A program made the translations under genes and the position numbers. Positions 23,230 to 33,941 of a DNA stretch of 64,000 nucleotides are shown one piece after another. The notes below the pieces were generated by a model that was not told where the DNA came from, made no database searches, and worked only from the letters and a program-made list of their open reading frames with translations. Location: the NCBI GenBank assembly GCA_027924645.1, contig BSBN01000493.1, positions 107,001-171,000 on the forward strand, given 5' to 3'. The stretch is from Cunninghamia lanceolata (Eukaryota > Streptophyta > Pinopsida > Cupressales > Cupressaceae). The number at the start of each line of letters is the position of its first letter. Within the stretch, counting starts at the first letter, position 1.

Positions 23230-23880
23230 TTGGGGGATTGTGAGGCACAATTTAAGTGCCTACTTATGTTGTTTTCAACAATGGACTCTAAAATTGACTT
23301 GTTAACTCCACACAACTACCACACTTGGAAAGTCAAAGTTAAGCAACTTCTTCGATCTAAAGGCTTATGGAGAATGTTAAGTAGAGAAATGCCTGAACTT
23401 AAAAGGGAATTTGAGTGTTTTGTATATGTAAACAAATTAGATGAAGCCATGGGCATAATTGGTTTACATGTATCAAATAATCTTCAATTTCATTTCACAA
23501 ATTGTATAACTACTAAGGAAATGTGGGATAGGTTATCTGATTTGTTTGGTTCCATCAATGAGTTTCATAGTTTACAACTTGTTGAATTAATAGATTTGTC
23601 TCCTAAATGCATTTCCCTCAATTGATCCTACAATTACTTCTTCATCACTACCTACTCTGACCCTTCATCATGATGATACCTTAGCACTTGAGGATACTTC
23701 AAATGATGGTCTTGATATTCCACCACCACCACCTCCACCTCCTCCTACTCATGTTTTACCCAGATGTGCCCGTAGTACTATTCAGGAGGTTGGATCTTTA
23801 GTTAGTGATCCTATGTGTTCTCACCGCACTCATGCGCAGACTTCTAGCACTAGTCTTTTGGGTTATGTTATATCCACTAA
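23230..23880 (+). pseudogene. copia gag fragment joined to a Pro-rich pol linker
   Basis: Frame 23230-23625 is a copia gag N-terminal domain: the LTPHNYHTWKVKVKQLLRSK opening, then a TTKEMWDRLSDLFG-like helix. The probable true start is Met18 (MDSKIDLL) rather than the ATG at 23230. From 23626 the sequence runs into a Ser/Thr- and Pro-rich segment (nine consecutive Pro near 23725) that normally links integrase to RT. The zinc knuckle, protease and integrase are absent, so a large internal deletion joins gag to the RT linker. 21563-23229 is untranslated leader without a recognised gene. Confidence 0.7.
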
Positions 23881-24600
23881 TTCGTAAAGCTATTTATAGG
23901 CTTCAGGCATTCTAGAGTGGTATTGTGCTATGATGGATGAGTATTCTTCTTTGATGGAGAATAATACTTGGGAGTTAGTTTCTCTTCCTAAGGGAAGAAA
24001 ATTGGTTTGGTGCAAGTGGGTGTATTGCACCAAGTATGCACTAGATGGTTATATTGAAAGATACAAGGCATATCTTGTTGCTAAGGGTTTTTCAAAGGTT
24101 GAGGGTATTGATTACTCTGAAACCTTTTCCCCTGTAGCCAAGATGGATTCTATTCACCTTGTTCTTTCTATTGTTGCATCTGAGAGATGGTAGGTATTTC
24201 ATATGGATGTGAAGTGTGCTTTCTTGCACAATGATCTTTGTAAGGAGATCTACATGGAGTAGTCTCCAAGATTTGTGCAAGACTCTTAACTTGTATGCAT
24301 GATTCAACATTCTTTATATGGTCTCAAAAAAGACCCTCAGGATTGGTATGAGAAGATTGATGTCTTCTTGCTTTCATCTGGTTTCACTCGTTGCCACTCA
24401 AATCACACTATTTATATCCAACATCATGGAGTTGATCTTTTGATACTAGTCTTGTATGTTGATGGTTTGTTCATCACTAGTACAGTTCATCATCCATGAT
24501 TCATGATATTCAACATTATTTGATGGAGATCTTCGACATGACAGATCTTGGGCTTCTACATTACTTTCTTGGCCTTCAAGTTCTTCATTCTACTGAGGGG
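23881..24600 (+). pseudogene. copia reverse transcriptase remnant
   Basis: Frame 23930-24193 has the copia RT opening (NTWELVSLPKGRKLVWCKWV, then YLVAKGFSKVEGIDYSETF). After a TAG the sense continues with FHMDVKCAFLHNDL, including the first catalytic Asp. Frame 24299-24499 carries the active-site loop at 24455-24466 as YVDG, so the second Asp of YVDD is lost. There are several more stops. The sense ends near 24597 at a rearrangement. Confidence 0.82.
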
Positions 24601-24753
24601 GTAGTGTTTGGCCCATCATTCAATTTATTACAACTTTTATTACTACCTTATTTCTAGATTGTGTAGATAACTCATTCAATTTTTGACATGAAGTTACTTA
24701 AGTATATTTTTCACATTTACATTACCACTTAGGGGTAGTGTTTGGCCCATCAT
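24598..24753. repeat. Direct 22-bp repeat bounding 112 bp of foreign sequence
   Basis: A 22-base phrase beginning GGGGTAGTGTTTGG occurs at 24598-24619 and again at 24732-24753. The intervening AT-rich bases do not continue the RT sense, which resumes after the second copy (TQLVDF...). Either an insertion was generated with a long duplication, or a displaced LTR edge was copied in: GGGGTAG followed by TGTTTGGCC resembles a polypurine tract plus LTR start. Confidence 0.6.
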
Positions 24754-25420
24754 GATCCTACACTTACCCAGTTGGTAGACTTTTGTATTTGACACACACT
24801 CATCCTGATATCACGTTCGATATTGGGCTTGTCTTCTAGTTTTCACATGACCCTCATGAGAGTCATTGACAAGGAGCCAAGCGTATTTTGAGGTATATTT
24901 GGGGCACTACACATTTTGGCATTTAGTACATACTAGGTGCTTCACACATAGTAGGCTTCACTGAGTTAGATTGGGGCAGTGATGTTGACTCACGGAAGTC
25001 CACTTATGGGTTTTTTTGCCTTAGCTCAGGTCTCATTGCACTATCTTGCAAGAAGCAAATTGCTTTTGCATTACCATCCACCGAGGTTGAGTATCAAGGT
25101 GTAGTACTTGCTAGCCAAGAGGTTCTATGGCTTTGATAGCTTATGACAGATTTTGGTCTACCACCTGATCATCCTACTATTCTTTGGTGTGATAACCAAA
25201 GTGCCATTCATATTTCTCACAATCTAGTTGAGCATCAGAGGACCAAGCACATTAAGATACACATGCATTTCATTAGACAACTTATCCATGATGGTGTTCT
25301 CTCCTTAGAGTATTTTGTCTACTTAGGAGCATATTACAAACATCTTCACTAAACTTTGGCATCACCTCACTATCTTGAGTTGCGACATATGCTTGGGGTG
25401 AAGGAAGTTGTCCTTGGGGG
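24754..25420 (+). pseudogene. copia RNase H remnant
   Basis: After the rearrangement the sense resumes with a degraded 'H-TxPDI' segment, then SRKSTYGFFCLSSGLIALSC and EVEYQGVVLASQEVLWL. Frame 25143-25352 follows with LWCDNQSAIHISHNLVEHQR, the conserved copia RNase H end. It is broken by stops near 25135 and 25350. It would degrade element RNA during cDNA synthesis. The region from 25421 to the 3' LTR is noncoding and ends in the polypurine tract. Confidence 0.8.
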
Positions 25421-25606
25421 GTCATCTTGAGTCATCCTTCCTTTTTCTCTTTTTTGAACATGAGTTTTTTCCCACTAGGTTTTCTCCTTTTCTCCGTTTG
25501 TGAGAGACTTTATTCTACATGGGTACCTAACATGGCCTAGTAGCTTGGACCCATATTTATGTATCTCTTGCACTTTTCTGATCTCCCAAGTATCACTTAA
25601 GGGGGG

Positions 25607-26125
25607 TGTTAGATTGAATAATTTATCAATTCACTTTAGCTTAACTGTGCTTAGGCTGATGAGGTTAGGTAACATCTTGTTTAATTGAATGTGCAACCTT
25701 TTAGACCTTTAGAGGTTACCTAGTTTTTTGGTAAACCTCATGTGCATACCTTTTGAGTTTGGAAGACTTCCATCTCACCTCAAAAGGCACTTTTGTAGTC
25801 ACCCAACACTTGTAACCAATGTTGATGAATTGGTCTTAAAAAGGTTGTTGGTTTGCACATTCCAAGTGTTCCAAAGGTTGACACCTATAGGGAACTTGTC
25901 TACATACATGTACCACATCATGGGGTACTTGTTAATCCACATGAAAGGTGGATTGTCTCATCCATGCCTATATAATAAGGCATTTCTATGTAATTTACTA
26001 AGTAAGGTTAATAATGTTTATGCTCCACATTCATATGCTTATTGATAGTTATTGGCTTTGTTATTTTGCTCATATTCATTTGTGGAAGTGTCATTTGATG
26101 TTGCATTCATATTTCTTCTCTAATA
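25607..26125 (+). repeat. 3' LTR of the copia element
   Basis: It begins TGTTAGATTG right after a run of six G (25601-25606). It aligns end to end with the 5' LTR but ends CTCTAATA, the terminal CA having changed to TA. TSD TATAC follows at 26126-26130. Confidence 0.9.
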
Positions 26126-26130
26126 TATAC

Positions 26131-27227
26131 AGTATCCACCATTTTAGAAGACTAATTGCACTCAAAGACACAAGAAATCCATGCATTATTGGAGGAATTG
26201 GCTTGAAGGATGGAGGCAGTAGATAAATTCTAGATTAGAAACACATACTTAATGTCATGGAGGAGGAAAAAGATTTATTTCTCTATTTTCATAGTGTAAA
26301 TCAGCTATGCTTTTTGTTAAATAAACATGCCACGAGAAAGTAACTAGCAAGGTTATAAGAAAATCCTCCATCCAAGCAATAGACAATGTAAATTTTAAAA
26401 TAAAGTCACCATACTTGGAACACCTGGGATGCTGGAGGAAAAGCACTTGAGCTAAAGAACTGGAATACTTTTTTTTGCTAGACCATCAACGAATCCTTTC
26501 AAGGGGTGATGTCACCAAGATCATGCCTAGTATGAGCCAATGCAAGTTTGCAAGAAGATCCAAAGCTAAACCATCAATGGTAGGACAAAATGGAATATAA
26601 CATTTGAATAGAAAAACCAACAATATAGGTGGCAAATCCAACATCCAAAATCTATGTGCACTATAAGGGTGTAAAAGTACCAATATGAGGGTTTTAGAAA
26701 ACCATCGCGATGCCACCTTCCCCCTATCATCTTGACCAAATTATTCTTAAATATCCATCAGAATAGCCTAGCACACCCCCGCATCTCTTCATTTTTAAAA
26801 AATAAATAGAAAAAGGCAATTAATGATCCAAGAGTAAAAATAGGAAAAACAATTTGATTTTGAATATGTCCTCTTTCCCACTCTCTTCCATTTTCTAAAA
26901 ATTAGTTCCCCTAAACTTAGAAACTGAAAATATATAAAGACTTCCAAGATTCCTTCTTCCACTTCTCTCATGTGGCCTAAAATAGAAACCATTTACTAAA
27001 ATAATTGATGGCAGAGCATAAAATATCTTTCTAAGAGGTATAAATTCAATTAATATTTATTGCGAATAATTATGCAATAAAATAAATTAAGCAATTATTT
27101 TTCACACATGCATATATTAATCCAAATTAAATGAATGCAATGAAATTTGACTAAGTGGTGTGTGTGTAGGTCCCTTCAACACAAGTCACCATCAGTCAGC
27201 TAAACTCCCTTTGCCTCGAAGATACTC

Positions 27228-27231
<4 letters not shown>
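26131..27231. other. AT-rich gap, no gene supported
   Basis: Right-hand target sequence of the copia insertion. Minus-strand open stretches at 26255-26716 show no motif I can name. No repeat edges were found. Confidence 0.4.

Positions 27232-27267
<36 letters not shown>
27232..27267. repeat. (GA)n microsatellite
   Basis: An uninterrupted AG/GA dinucleotide run of about 35 bases. Confidence 0.95.
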
Positions 27268-27270
<3 letters not shown>

Positions 27271-28389
27271 TCTTATTGCACACACACAAGTCAAAATTAG
27301 TCGATAGTTATTTAAATAATAATATTTAAATTCATATTTAATTACTAAAAATAAGGGTTGTGATAGATGCCCTAAGAGTACAAGTACACTAAGGGTTTGA
27401 GGACCCTAGAATAGGGTCAAGGACTCCTTGGATGTGTTAGTTTCTTGTTATCTCTTAGATGGTTTAATATAAGAACTGAGAAGGGAAAGGGGATGGGTGA
27501 CTAGTAGTTAATGAGATTGGAACTATTAAGTAAACTACAAAAGTCAATCTAGGTATTACCTTAGGGTCTTACATTGTTGACCCAAAACCAATATTTGTTA
27601 CCTTCTGATGTCCTCAAGGAAGGGGGAAATCCTTGTCTTATATGATGGAGTAACTTGAGGACACATTACTCTTGATTATTGTTGTTTGATAATGTACTGG
27701 AACATTGCATAGATTTAGTGATTGATGCATTGCAGGTGATGATCTGGTTATGAGTTGATATGGTTAAGAAATTGTTAAGAATCACACCTTTAAAAAAATT
27801 CTTGAGCAAGATTATTGGGTAATGTCACTTGTATGATGAATAAAGAATGTCCTAGATACTGATAAGACTTATATAAACCACTGCATGATGATATTCTTGG
27901 TTGAAAGAAACATTTGATGTTAGCATCAAAAATCATACACCATAGGAATAAGTGAATAGTGATCTCTGAATAAGAAATGAGTAGAATAAACTCCACGAAG
28001 AAAATTATTGTGAATATAAATATAGATATAAAATGTTATTATATACATGATGACAACTAAGGTTACCAATGTTTGGATATTTACTCAAGATGGAGTAAAC
28101 TTGTTTATTAGAATGTATCTACCATGCTCAGAATTGTGATTTCATAAATGAATAATGCATGGTTGAGATTATGATTTCTCTAAATGATGACCTAGCCAAG
28201 AGACTTGAAGAAATATTGTTGTGCTGAATATAAGTAAGAAAATGATGCTTTTCTATAACATTTTAAATATTAATTGCCAGTGATGACTACTAGTAGTATG
28301 GGGTGTTTGTATGTCATCAGAGATGGTAGTGATCTAGGGAGAAACATGGTCTAGATACGAACAATAATTTTCATGAAAGTGTTTGAATA
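27268..28389. other. AT-rich gap, no gene seen
   Basis: No coding sense or clear terminal repeat. It may be the internal, noncoding part of the element whose LTR-like edge lies at 29344. Confidence 0.35.
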
Positions 28390-28590
28390 TGTCTAGTATC
28401 ACACACAAAAGTAGTGTGTATGATAGAGATGGACATAAATGTCTAGTATCACACACACAAGTAGTGTGTATGATAGAGATGGACATAAATTGTCAAGTAT
28501 CACACACACAAGGAGTTTGTATGATACAGATGGACACATATGTCTAGTGTCACACACACGGGGAGTGTGCATGATAGAGATGGCCATATT
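28390..28590. repeat. 50-bp minisatellite, four copies
   Basis: Copies start at 28390, 28440, 28491 and 28541, each beginning TGTC(T/A)AGT. Each contains TATCACACAC and, a few bases later, GTGTGTATGATA, which are near inverse complements, so every unit can fold into a hairpin. Copies 1 and 2 are almost identical; 3 and 4 have drifted. Confidence 0.92.
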
Positions 28591-28713
28591 TGCAGCCCTT
28601 TTAGATGGGTGAGGTAATTTTTCCTGGATGGAAACATGTAGGCATGATAAATATATTTAAGTGTTGTATGCATAGAGTATGACTATCAAAATGAAAAAAA
28701 AATTGGTGTCACA

Positions 28714-28837
28714 TTCATTGTTCGTATATGTGCAGGTGTTACATATGGGTAGGTATGTATCACAAGATGAACATATTCATTGTTTGTAATATTTAGGTGT
28801 TGCATATGGGTACGTATGTAACACAAGATGAACATAT
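28714..28837. repeat. 62-bp tandem duplication
   Basis: Two copies lie at about 28714-28775 and 28776-28837, sharing TTCATTGTT, CATATGGGTA and CACAAGATGAACATAT. A third partial start follows at 28838. Confidence 0.8.
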
Positions 28838-29330
28838 TTATTCTTTCCTTATGTGTGTTGTGGCTTCTTGACATAAGCACTTAGTGATGACTGTTAGATG
28901 TCATATGCGAGTAGGCATGAATGACAAAAATAAACTTATGGGTTATTATATATCTTTTTTGTGTGCCAATGTGTGAAGTTGTACATAGACCTTAATGAGA
29001 CAATTGTATCTCCCCTGATGGAAGGTGAACACTTTAACTCTAAACAAATAAAAATTGTGGAACACTTAAATTGATTGTTTATTAATGAGATCACACTAGT
29101 TTGAGGTTTGATGGATGACTAGACCTAAGGACCATGCTAGGTATATTTTGGAGATTACTAGAAACATGGTCAGGTATTCAAACTAGAAATGTAAGGCAAA
29201 CATAGGTATGGAGTAGTTATAAAACTTTCTAATTTTGCATTGGCTATGATGTGGAATAAGGTTTGGTTTCAAATACTGACGATTTTATAACTATTTATTC
29301 ATATTTTAGCCATCGGGACAATGAAAATTA
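28838..29330. other. Noncoding gap before an LTR-like edge
   Basis: No gene is seen. The stretch leads into the purine tract at 29334-29343. Confidence 0.35.
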
Positions 29331-29333
29331 TTA

Positions 29334-29815
29334 GAGGGGGGCATGTCACATCCGGTTTGTTCTCCTAGTTAATTATAGATTGATAGAGTAATTAGAAAAG
29401 AGAATTGAATGAAAAATTGTCTTTTGATTTTAATTGAAATGATTTTTTTTGTAATATTTAATCATTTGCAAGCTATATTGATGGTATGTTCTATTGGAGA
29501 GATAACATTATTTATTTATTTATTTCTTCCTACTTGGGCTTAGAGGTGTACATCTCGGTGCTTGTTAACCTTATTCCTTAGTGGGTGACTTCCCTTTTTT
29601 TATTTATTTAATAAATAAATAATTGGGAAATTATAGTGTTGTACATTGAATTAAATATTAATTATTTTTATTTTAAATTAAAATTTTGTTGTCTGTGCTG
29701 TTTGAAGACACCTATAGCTTTGTGAATTTGAAATTCATTGATTTGAATTGATTAAACTAGTTAAAAAAAGAATTCTCTGAATTTGTGTGTCAACCAGATG
29801 TGGAGCCATCTATTG
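29334..29815 (+). repeat. LTR-like start, interrupted at 29815
   Basis: The purine tract AGAGGGGGGCA is followed by TGTCACATCCGG at 29344, a common plant gypsy LTR opening. The sequence is cut at 29815 by the outer nested element and presumably continues at 53113. No partner LTR or far edge was identified. Confidence 0.45.
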
Positions 29816-31013
29816 TGATGTAGGGGCATCTTCAAATTTTTGAAATTTATGTTAGCAGTTAATTTTTAGTTTGTTGTGCTAGGTTAGATGACAGGATATG
29901 GGTAGAAGGAAGCTCTTGTCGCCAAGTGACATGAACATTAATAAATAATTAATAGTTTTTGGGAGAGTGGAATAAGTGGAGGAAGTGGTGATTATTGCTA
30001 AAATTAGTTACATTGGGAAAGAGTGGGAAGACTGGCAGTAAGGAGTTTCCATTGCTATTTTGAGGAAAGGTCCATTTGAATAGTTAAATCAATTGTTATA
30101 AGATTCTTTGTAACAGTTGGTTAAAATTAGAAATTGCAGATAAAAGAGTTAGTGGTGTTAGAAAGAAAGATTCTTTTCTAAATATGAAGAAACGACTATG
30201 GAAGAGTGGTTAGAGCAGGCCATATGTAAATAGAAAGTGGGTGGCTGAGAATAATAAAAGTAGGGGGGTCGATAGGCCAGAAGGAGGTTGGTAGCAAGAA
30301 GGCCGAATGAGTTTGGGAAGAGAGGTTGTTAATAGGGAGGAGGCCGAAATAAGAAATTTCAGAGGAAGCTCGATCTGAGGATGGACGAGCATGATACATA
30401 ATGAAGGCCATTGGAAAAAAGGACCAATTTTGTGGAGCCAAGCAAAGGAGAAATCCATAAATAGTTTGTGACAAATGTGGAAAGGAGAAAAGAGGTATTT
30501 GGGAGGCGTCGATAAAAAGGAATCCCGACGATAGTAATAATGGTGGTCAATGTGTTATGAGAAGGCAAATACAAGTAGGCCAAAGGGTTGTAAGAGAGCT
30601 ATGAGGTTGTTCTCATTGAGGAAGAGGGATCCATATAATAAAGAATGGAGTTAGCTGTATTGCAGAGGCCATTAATGATGATACACTGGAAAGGCCGATA
30701 ATGATAGGAGGTGGATGAACTATAGTCATAAAGAATAGACCAGACTGTTTAGAAGAGATCAAATGTGGCTCAAGGCCAAATAGTCTAAAAGCCAGAAAGA
30801 AGAATAAGGCAGATAGGGACCGACAGATTGGCATTAGGAAAGTCATTGAGTGAATGAGGTTTTTGTTGTTTTGTAATGGAGGCTGATTTAGCTACATGAA
30901 ATGAAAGTTCATGTCTTTGTTCCTTATGATCTGTAGTCTGATAGTGATCATTCCTATAGCATGTTAGAGTGGAAATAGTATTTTCTATTATTCTTGTAAT
31001 TGTGGAATGGTAT
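29816..31013 (+). repeat. Outer element 5' LTR, left part
   Basis: It aligns with 51555 onward in the 3' LTR. It lacks about 165 bp present in the 3' LTR (roughly 52175-52340): the GTGGAG in 5' joins directly to CCAAGCAAAGGAG. It is interrupted at 31013 by the Tat-like element; GGTAT at 31009-31013 is the left target copy. Confidence 0.9.
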
Positions 31014-32136
31014 TGTATACGCCTAAAAATGACACGACTTGGTCTAAATAAATATTCTTAATATTTATTTCATTCTAATTCTTCTATCAATAAATAAATA
31101 AACAAATTTATTTATTCGATTCATATTTCTCTAAATTAATTAAATATCAAAATATTTAATTACCTCTTCTAAAGTCAAAATGAAATAAAATCCTTTATTT
31201 AATTAAATTTTTCCAAACAATTAAATAATTCTTAATTATTTAATTAAGTCAATTCTTCTTCCAAATTTAAATAAATCAATCAAATTTATTTAAAATTCTC
31301 TCAATCTCTAAAAATAAAACACAATCAAATATTTTATTTATTCTTCCAAATCATGCACAAACAATTAAATAAATTTATTTATTTAATTCGCTTTCTTATC
31401 TTCTAATTCCTCAAAAATCTTCTAAATTGTCTAAAAGTAAATCTTCTTCTTCATGCACACAAAATTAAATAATTTATTATTTAATTTCTCTCAAATCATG
31501 CAAAAGAAAATCACAAGTTGAGTTAATTGACTTAATCAACCTTGTTCTTATCAACAACTCTTAAATTAGAAAAAAACATTCTAATTTATGAAAGCAAATC
31601 TTATCTTTATAAAAGAAAGTAGTTAACTCAAACAAAATAACTTTTTGTGTGAGACTTGTCTTCTTTCTATTCGCTCACATTCTCTCAAGGTTTCTATACG
31701 ATTGATCTTCTTATTCTTTCTATACCATTGATCTTCTCTCTCACAAGTTTATAAGTACAACCCTATTCCTCCATTTCAATCATCCAAGCTTTTAGTAAAG
31801 TTACTTTGTAGGAATTACAGAGTGGCTTTGGCACCCAATTCCTCCATTGCTTGCGATCACCCTTTTATCATTGCAATTGTGTTGAAGAATCTCTTCATTG
31901 AAAATGTATCATAGCCGTTCCCACTTGACATCTTGGAAAATAGCAAGGAAGTGCACCTTCTAAGGGCCATATTCACACACAAGATCATTTGAGATAGGTG
32001 ACCAATGGAAGCCATGAAGTAAAGAGGTTTGCAAGGTTTGAGTTCTTTGTCTGTTAGATCTTCTTTGTTTCTTATTTCATTGAGTTTATTGGATTACTTT
32101 GATACTATTGATAATCATTCCAATTTTCTGATAACA
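31014..32136 (+). repeat. Tat-like element 5' LTR
   Basis: It starts TGTATACGCC and ends CTGATAACA. A TATA-like TTTATAAG lies at 31748-31755 and is kept in the 3' LTR (46988). The first 500 bases carry many AT palindromes built from AATTAAATAA and its complement, at about 31110-31130, 31220-31250, 31362-31388 and 31462-31483. Confidence 0.92.
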
Positions 32137-32140
32137 TTTT

Positions 32141-32159
32141 TGGCACCCACCATGGGGCC
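32141..32159 (+). promoter_or_regulatory. Primer-binding site of the Tat-like element
   Basis: TGGCACCCACCATGGGGCC lies four bases after the LTR end. It closely resembles the TGGCGCCCACCGTGGGGC site I know from plant gypsy elements. I do not assign the tRNA. Confidence 0.8.
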
Positions 32160-33940
32160 TTGCCCCGATTTAACCCAAAAATTGAGTTTTTGTGTGTTAG
32201 GTTTTGAACACAGGAGGATTTTGTGCATCTGATCAATTATAACATGCATCTGAGCTCCATTTGGGTGCATTTGATCTTTTGATGCATATACCCCCTGAAG
32301 CTATGCATCTGTGTTTTGATACAGTGCATTTACTGAAATTGCACATATGTCTTCTGTTTCTGCATTTTTGACCTCTATCTCAACACTTTTTTAATTCTAC
32401 GCATTTGTTGTCTATTTTTGTGCATCGGATCTCTGTACCTATGCATCTGATTATGACAGTGACTTTTTGAGTTTTTCCTTGTGATTTTGCTAACACTCAC
32501 ACTTTTTGCAGGAATATTCTCTGATCTACTTGTAGGTTAGGGGATGGTTTAGTCATATAGCTGCATTTGTCAACTCATATCTTGATAAAAAGGAAATTAA
32601 ATGGATGTTCATGCAAATCTCATTTAGTTCTAACTAGGAGTATTGTAATTCGATCTTGTTGCATCAACAACTTAATTTAGTCCCAATATCTAGGAGGATA
32701 AAATTGAACCATTGCTGTCTTTCTCTCAAAGTTAACAAATTGCGTGTGTGCCCAAGTAGCTAGCTCATTTAGTCTTTTTCATTTTAACTAGGGGAAAAGA
32801 ACCATTGTCTTTCGTCTTTTTGGAATGATACTAGGCCTATGCTCTCCCCTATCTTGTGTGACCAAAATGCCAGACATATCATTTCGCACGTGTTAAACCT
32901 TTAGAGAGGCCTGCCCTTGGATATCCTCTTGTCCAAGTGGGAATGACCTTAAGTGGTAACAAGCTAAAGCCAAGCTTTGCCAAGCCACTATAAATAAATT
33001 GTGTTTGGAGTGAAAAATTCAAACAACATGTGTTGTTGTGTTATACCGATAGCCAACCTCCCCCAAAACCCTCCAAGGCGCAACCCTTGAAGGCTGGGAG
33101 ACTCCATAACGGAGAGTAGCACTGCTGCATGTATAACCACTTGAATGGTTGCACATACTAATCATCCTTTGTTTTTAGTAGTCAGAAACCCCTATAAGCT
33201 GGTGTAGGGAAGGGCGATTATCACCTCCCAAAGATGCCTCAACTAGAAATAGTGAGAATTCAGTTTATATTGTCCCAGCCAGCTTAGGATTTGTACTTGC
33301 TTTTTAGTCAAAATGAGTCCAAAAATTACAAAAAAATCAAAAAATCATGAAAAATTCTTTGTGTTTGTTGTGTCTTACTTGCCGTAATTGAGAAAATTAG
33401 ATCAAAAAGACCAACTTGCAGCCAATAAACCAAAAACATAAAAAAACGTGTCAAAAACATTGCAAAAACAATTAAAAAATGAGAGTTGCGCATCTGTGTT
33501 GACCTACTGTGCATTTACATCAACTTTTTGTGCATTTTCTGCTAGTTATTGCTCTTTTATCCTTCACCAGAGTTGCACATTTATCTTGACTTGCTACACA
33601 TATACCTTCTATTTCAGTGCTTATGTAGCTGCGCATCGACAATAGTGAGCTTTTCCATGTCTTTTGAGAGAAAATTTCAACATTTTTGGGTACCCATTTC
33701 AACCTTGTTCTAGTTTCTGAGATCAAATTTATCGTACAGTCGCTTCTCCCATCTGTTTCCATAGCATACCCTCTCTTTCATCGGTCGTCTCATCCACCTT
33801 TCTACCAGGTCTTCCCATAAACAAGTCAAAGTATCAATATCAGGTTAGTACAAGGCCTTTTCAGATCATTTTAGATTCAAGTAACCCTAGTAAGTCTCCA
33901 CTATCAAGGATCGGATATCCTTTTCTCTCGAAACTTCACT
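32160..33940 (+). other. Tat-like leader with GCAT-motif repeats
   Basis: Long untranslated leader. Two clusters, 32220-32460 and 33485-33635, carry a loose repeat of TGCATCTG / GTGCATTT every 25-35 bases. The same motif, inverted, recurs in the intron of the antisense gene at 45380-45700. The rest (32500-33480) shows no gene. Confidence 0.6.
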
Positions 33941-33941
33941 A

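Larger units (their letters stand above)
21033..26125 (+). mobile_element. Complete but internally deleted Ty1/copia element
   Basis: LTRs at 21033-21550 and 25607-26125 (518 and 519 bp) flank an internal region. The identical 5-bp TATAC occurs at 21028-21032 and 26126-26130. The PBS TGGTATCAGAGC follows the 5' LTR directly, and a G-run polypurine tract precedes the 3' LTR. The inside holds gag, then RT and RNase H; protease and integrase are missing. It could only have moved with proteins from a relative. Confidence 0.93.

Noticed and set aside
26255..26716. Minus-strand open stretches that looked faintly LINE-RT-like
   Set aside because: No catalytic FxDD or endonuclease motif, and the apparent similarity depends on shifting frames.
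28390..28590. Possible CRISPR-like array (regular repeats)
   Set aside because: Units are head-to-tail with no unique spacers, in a plant genome; it is a minisatellite.
27790..28880. Short minus-strand frames around the minisatellite
   Set aside because: Produced by the repeat itself, with no coding signature.
30196..30846. Minus-strand open frames in the outer 5' LTR, repeated at 51936-52746 in the 3' LTR
   Set aside because: Conservation between two LTRs of one element is expected from copying and is not evidence of coding. The products show no motif.
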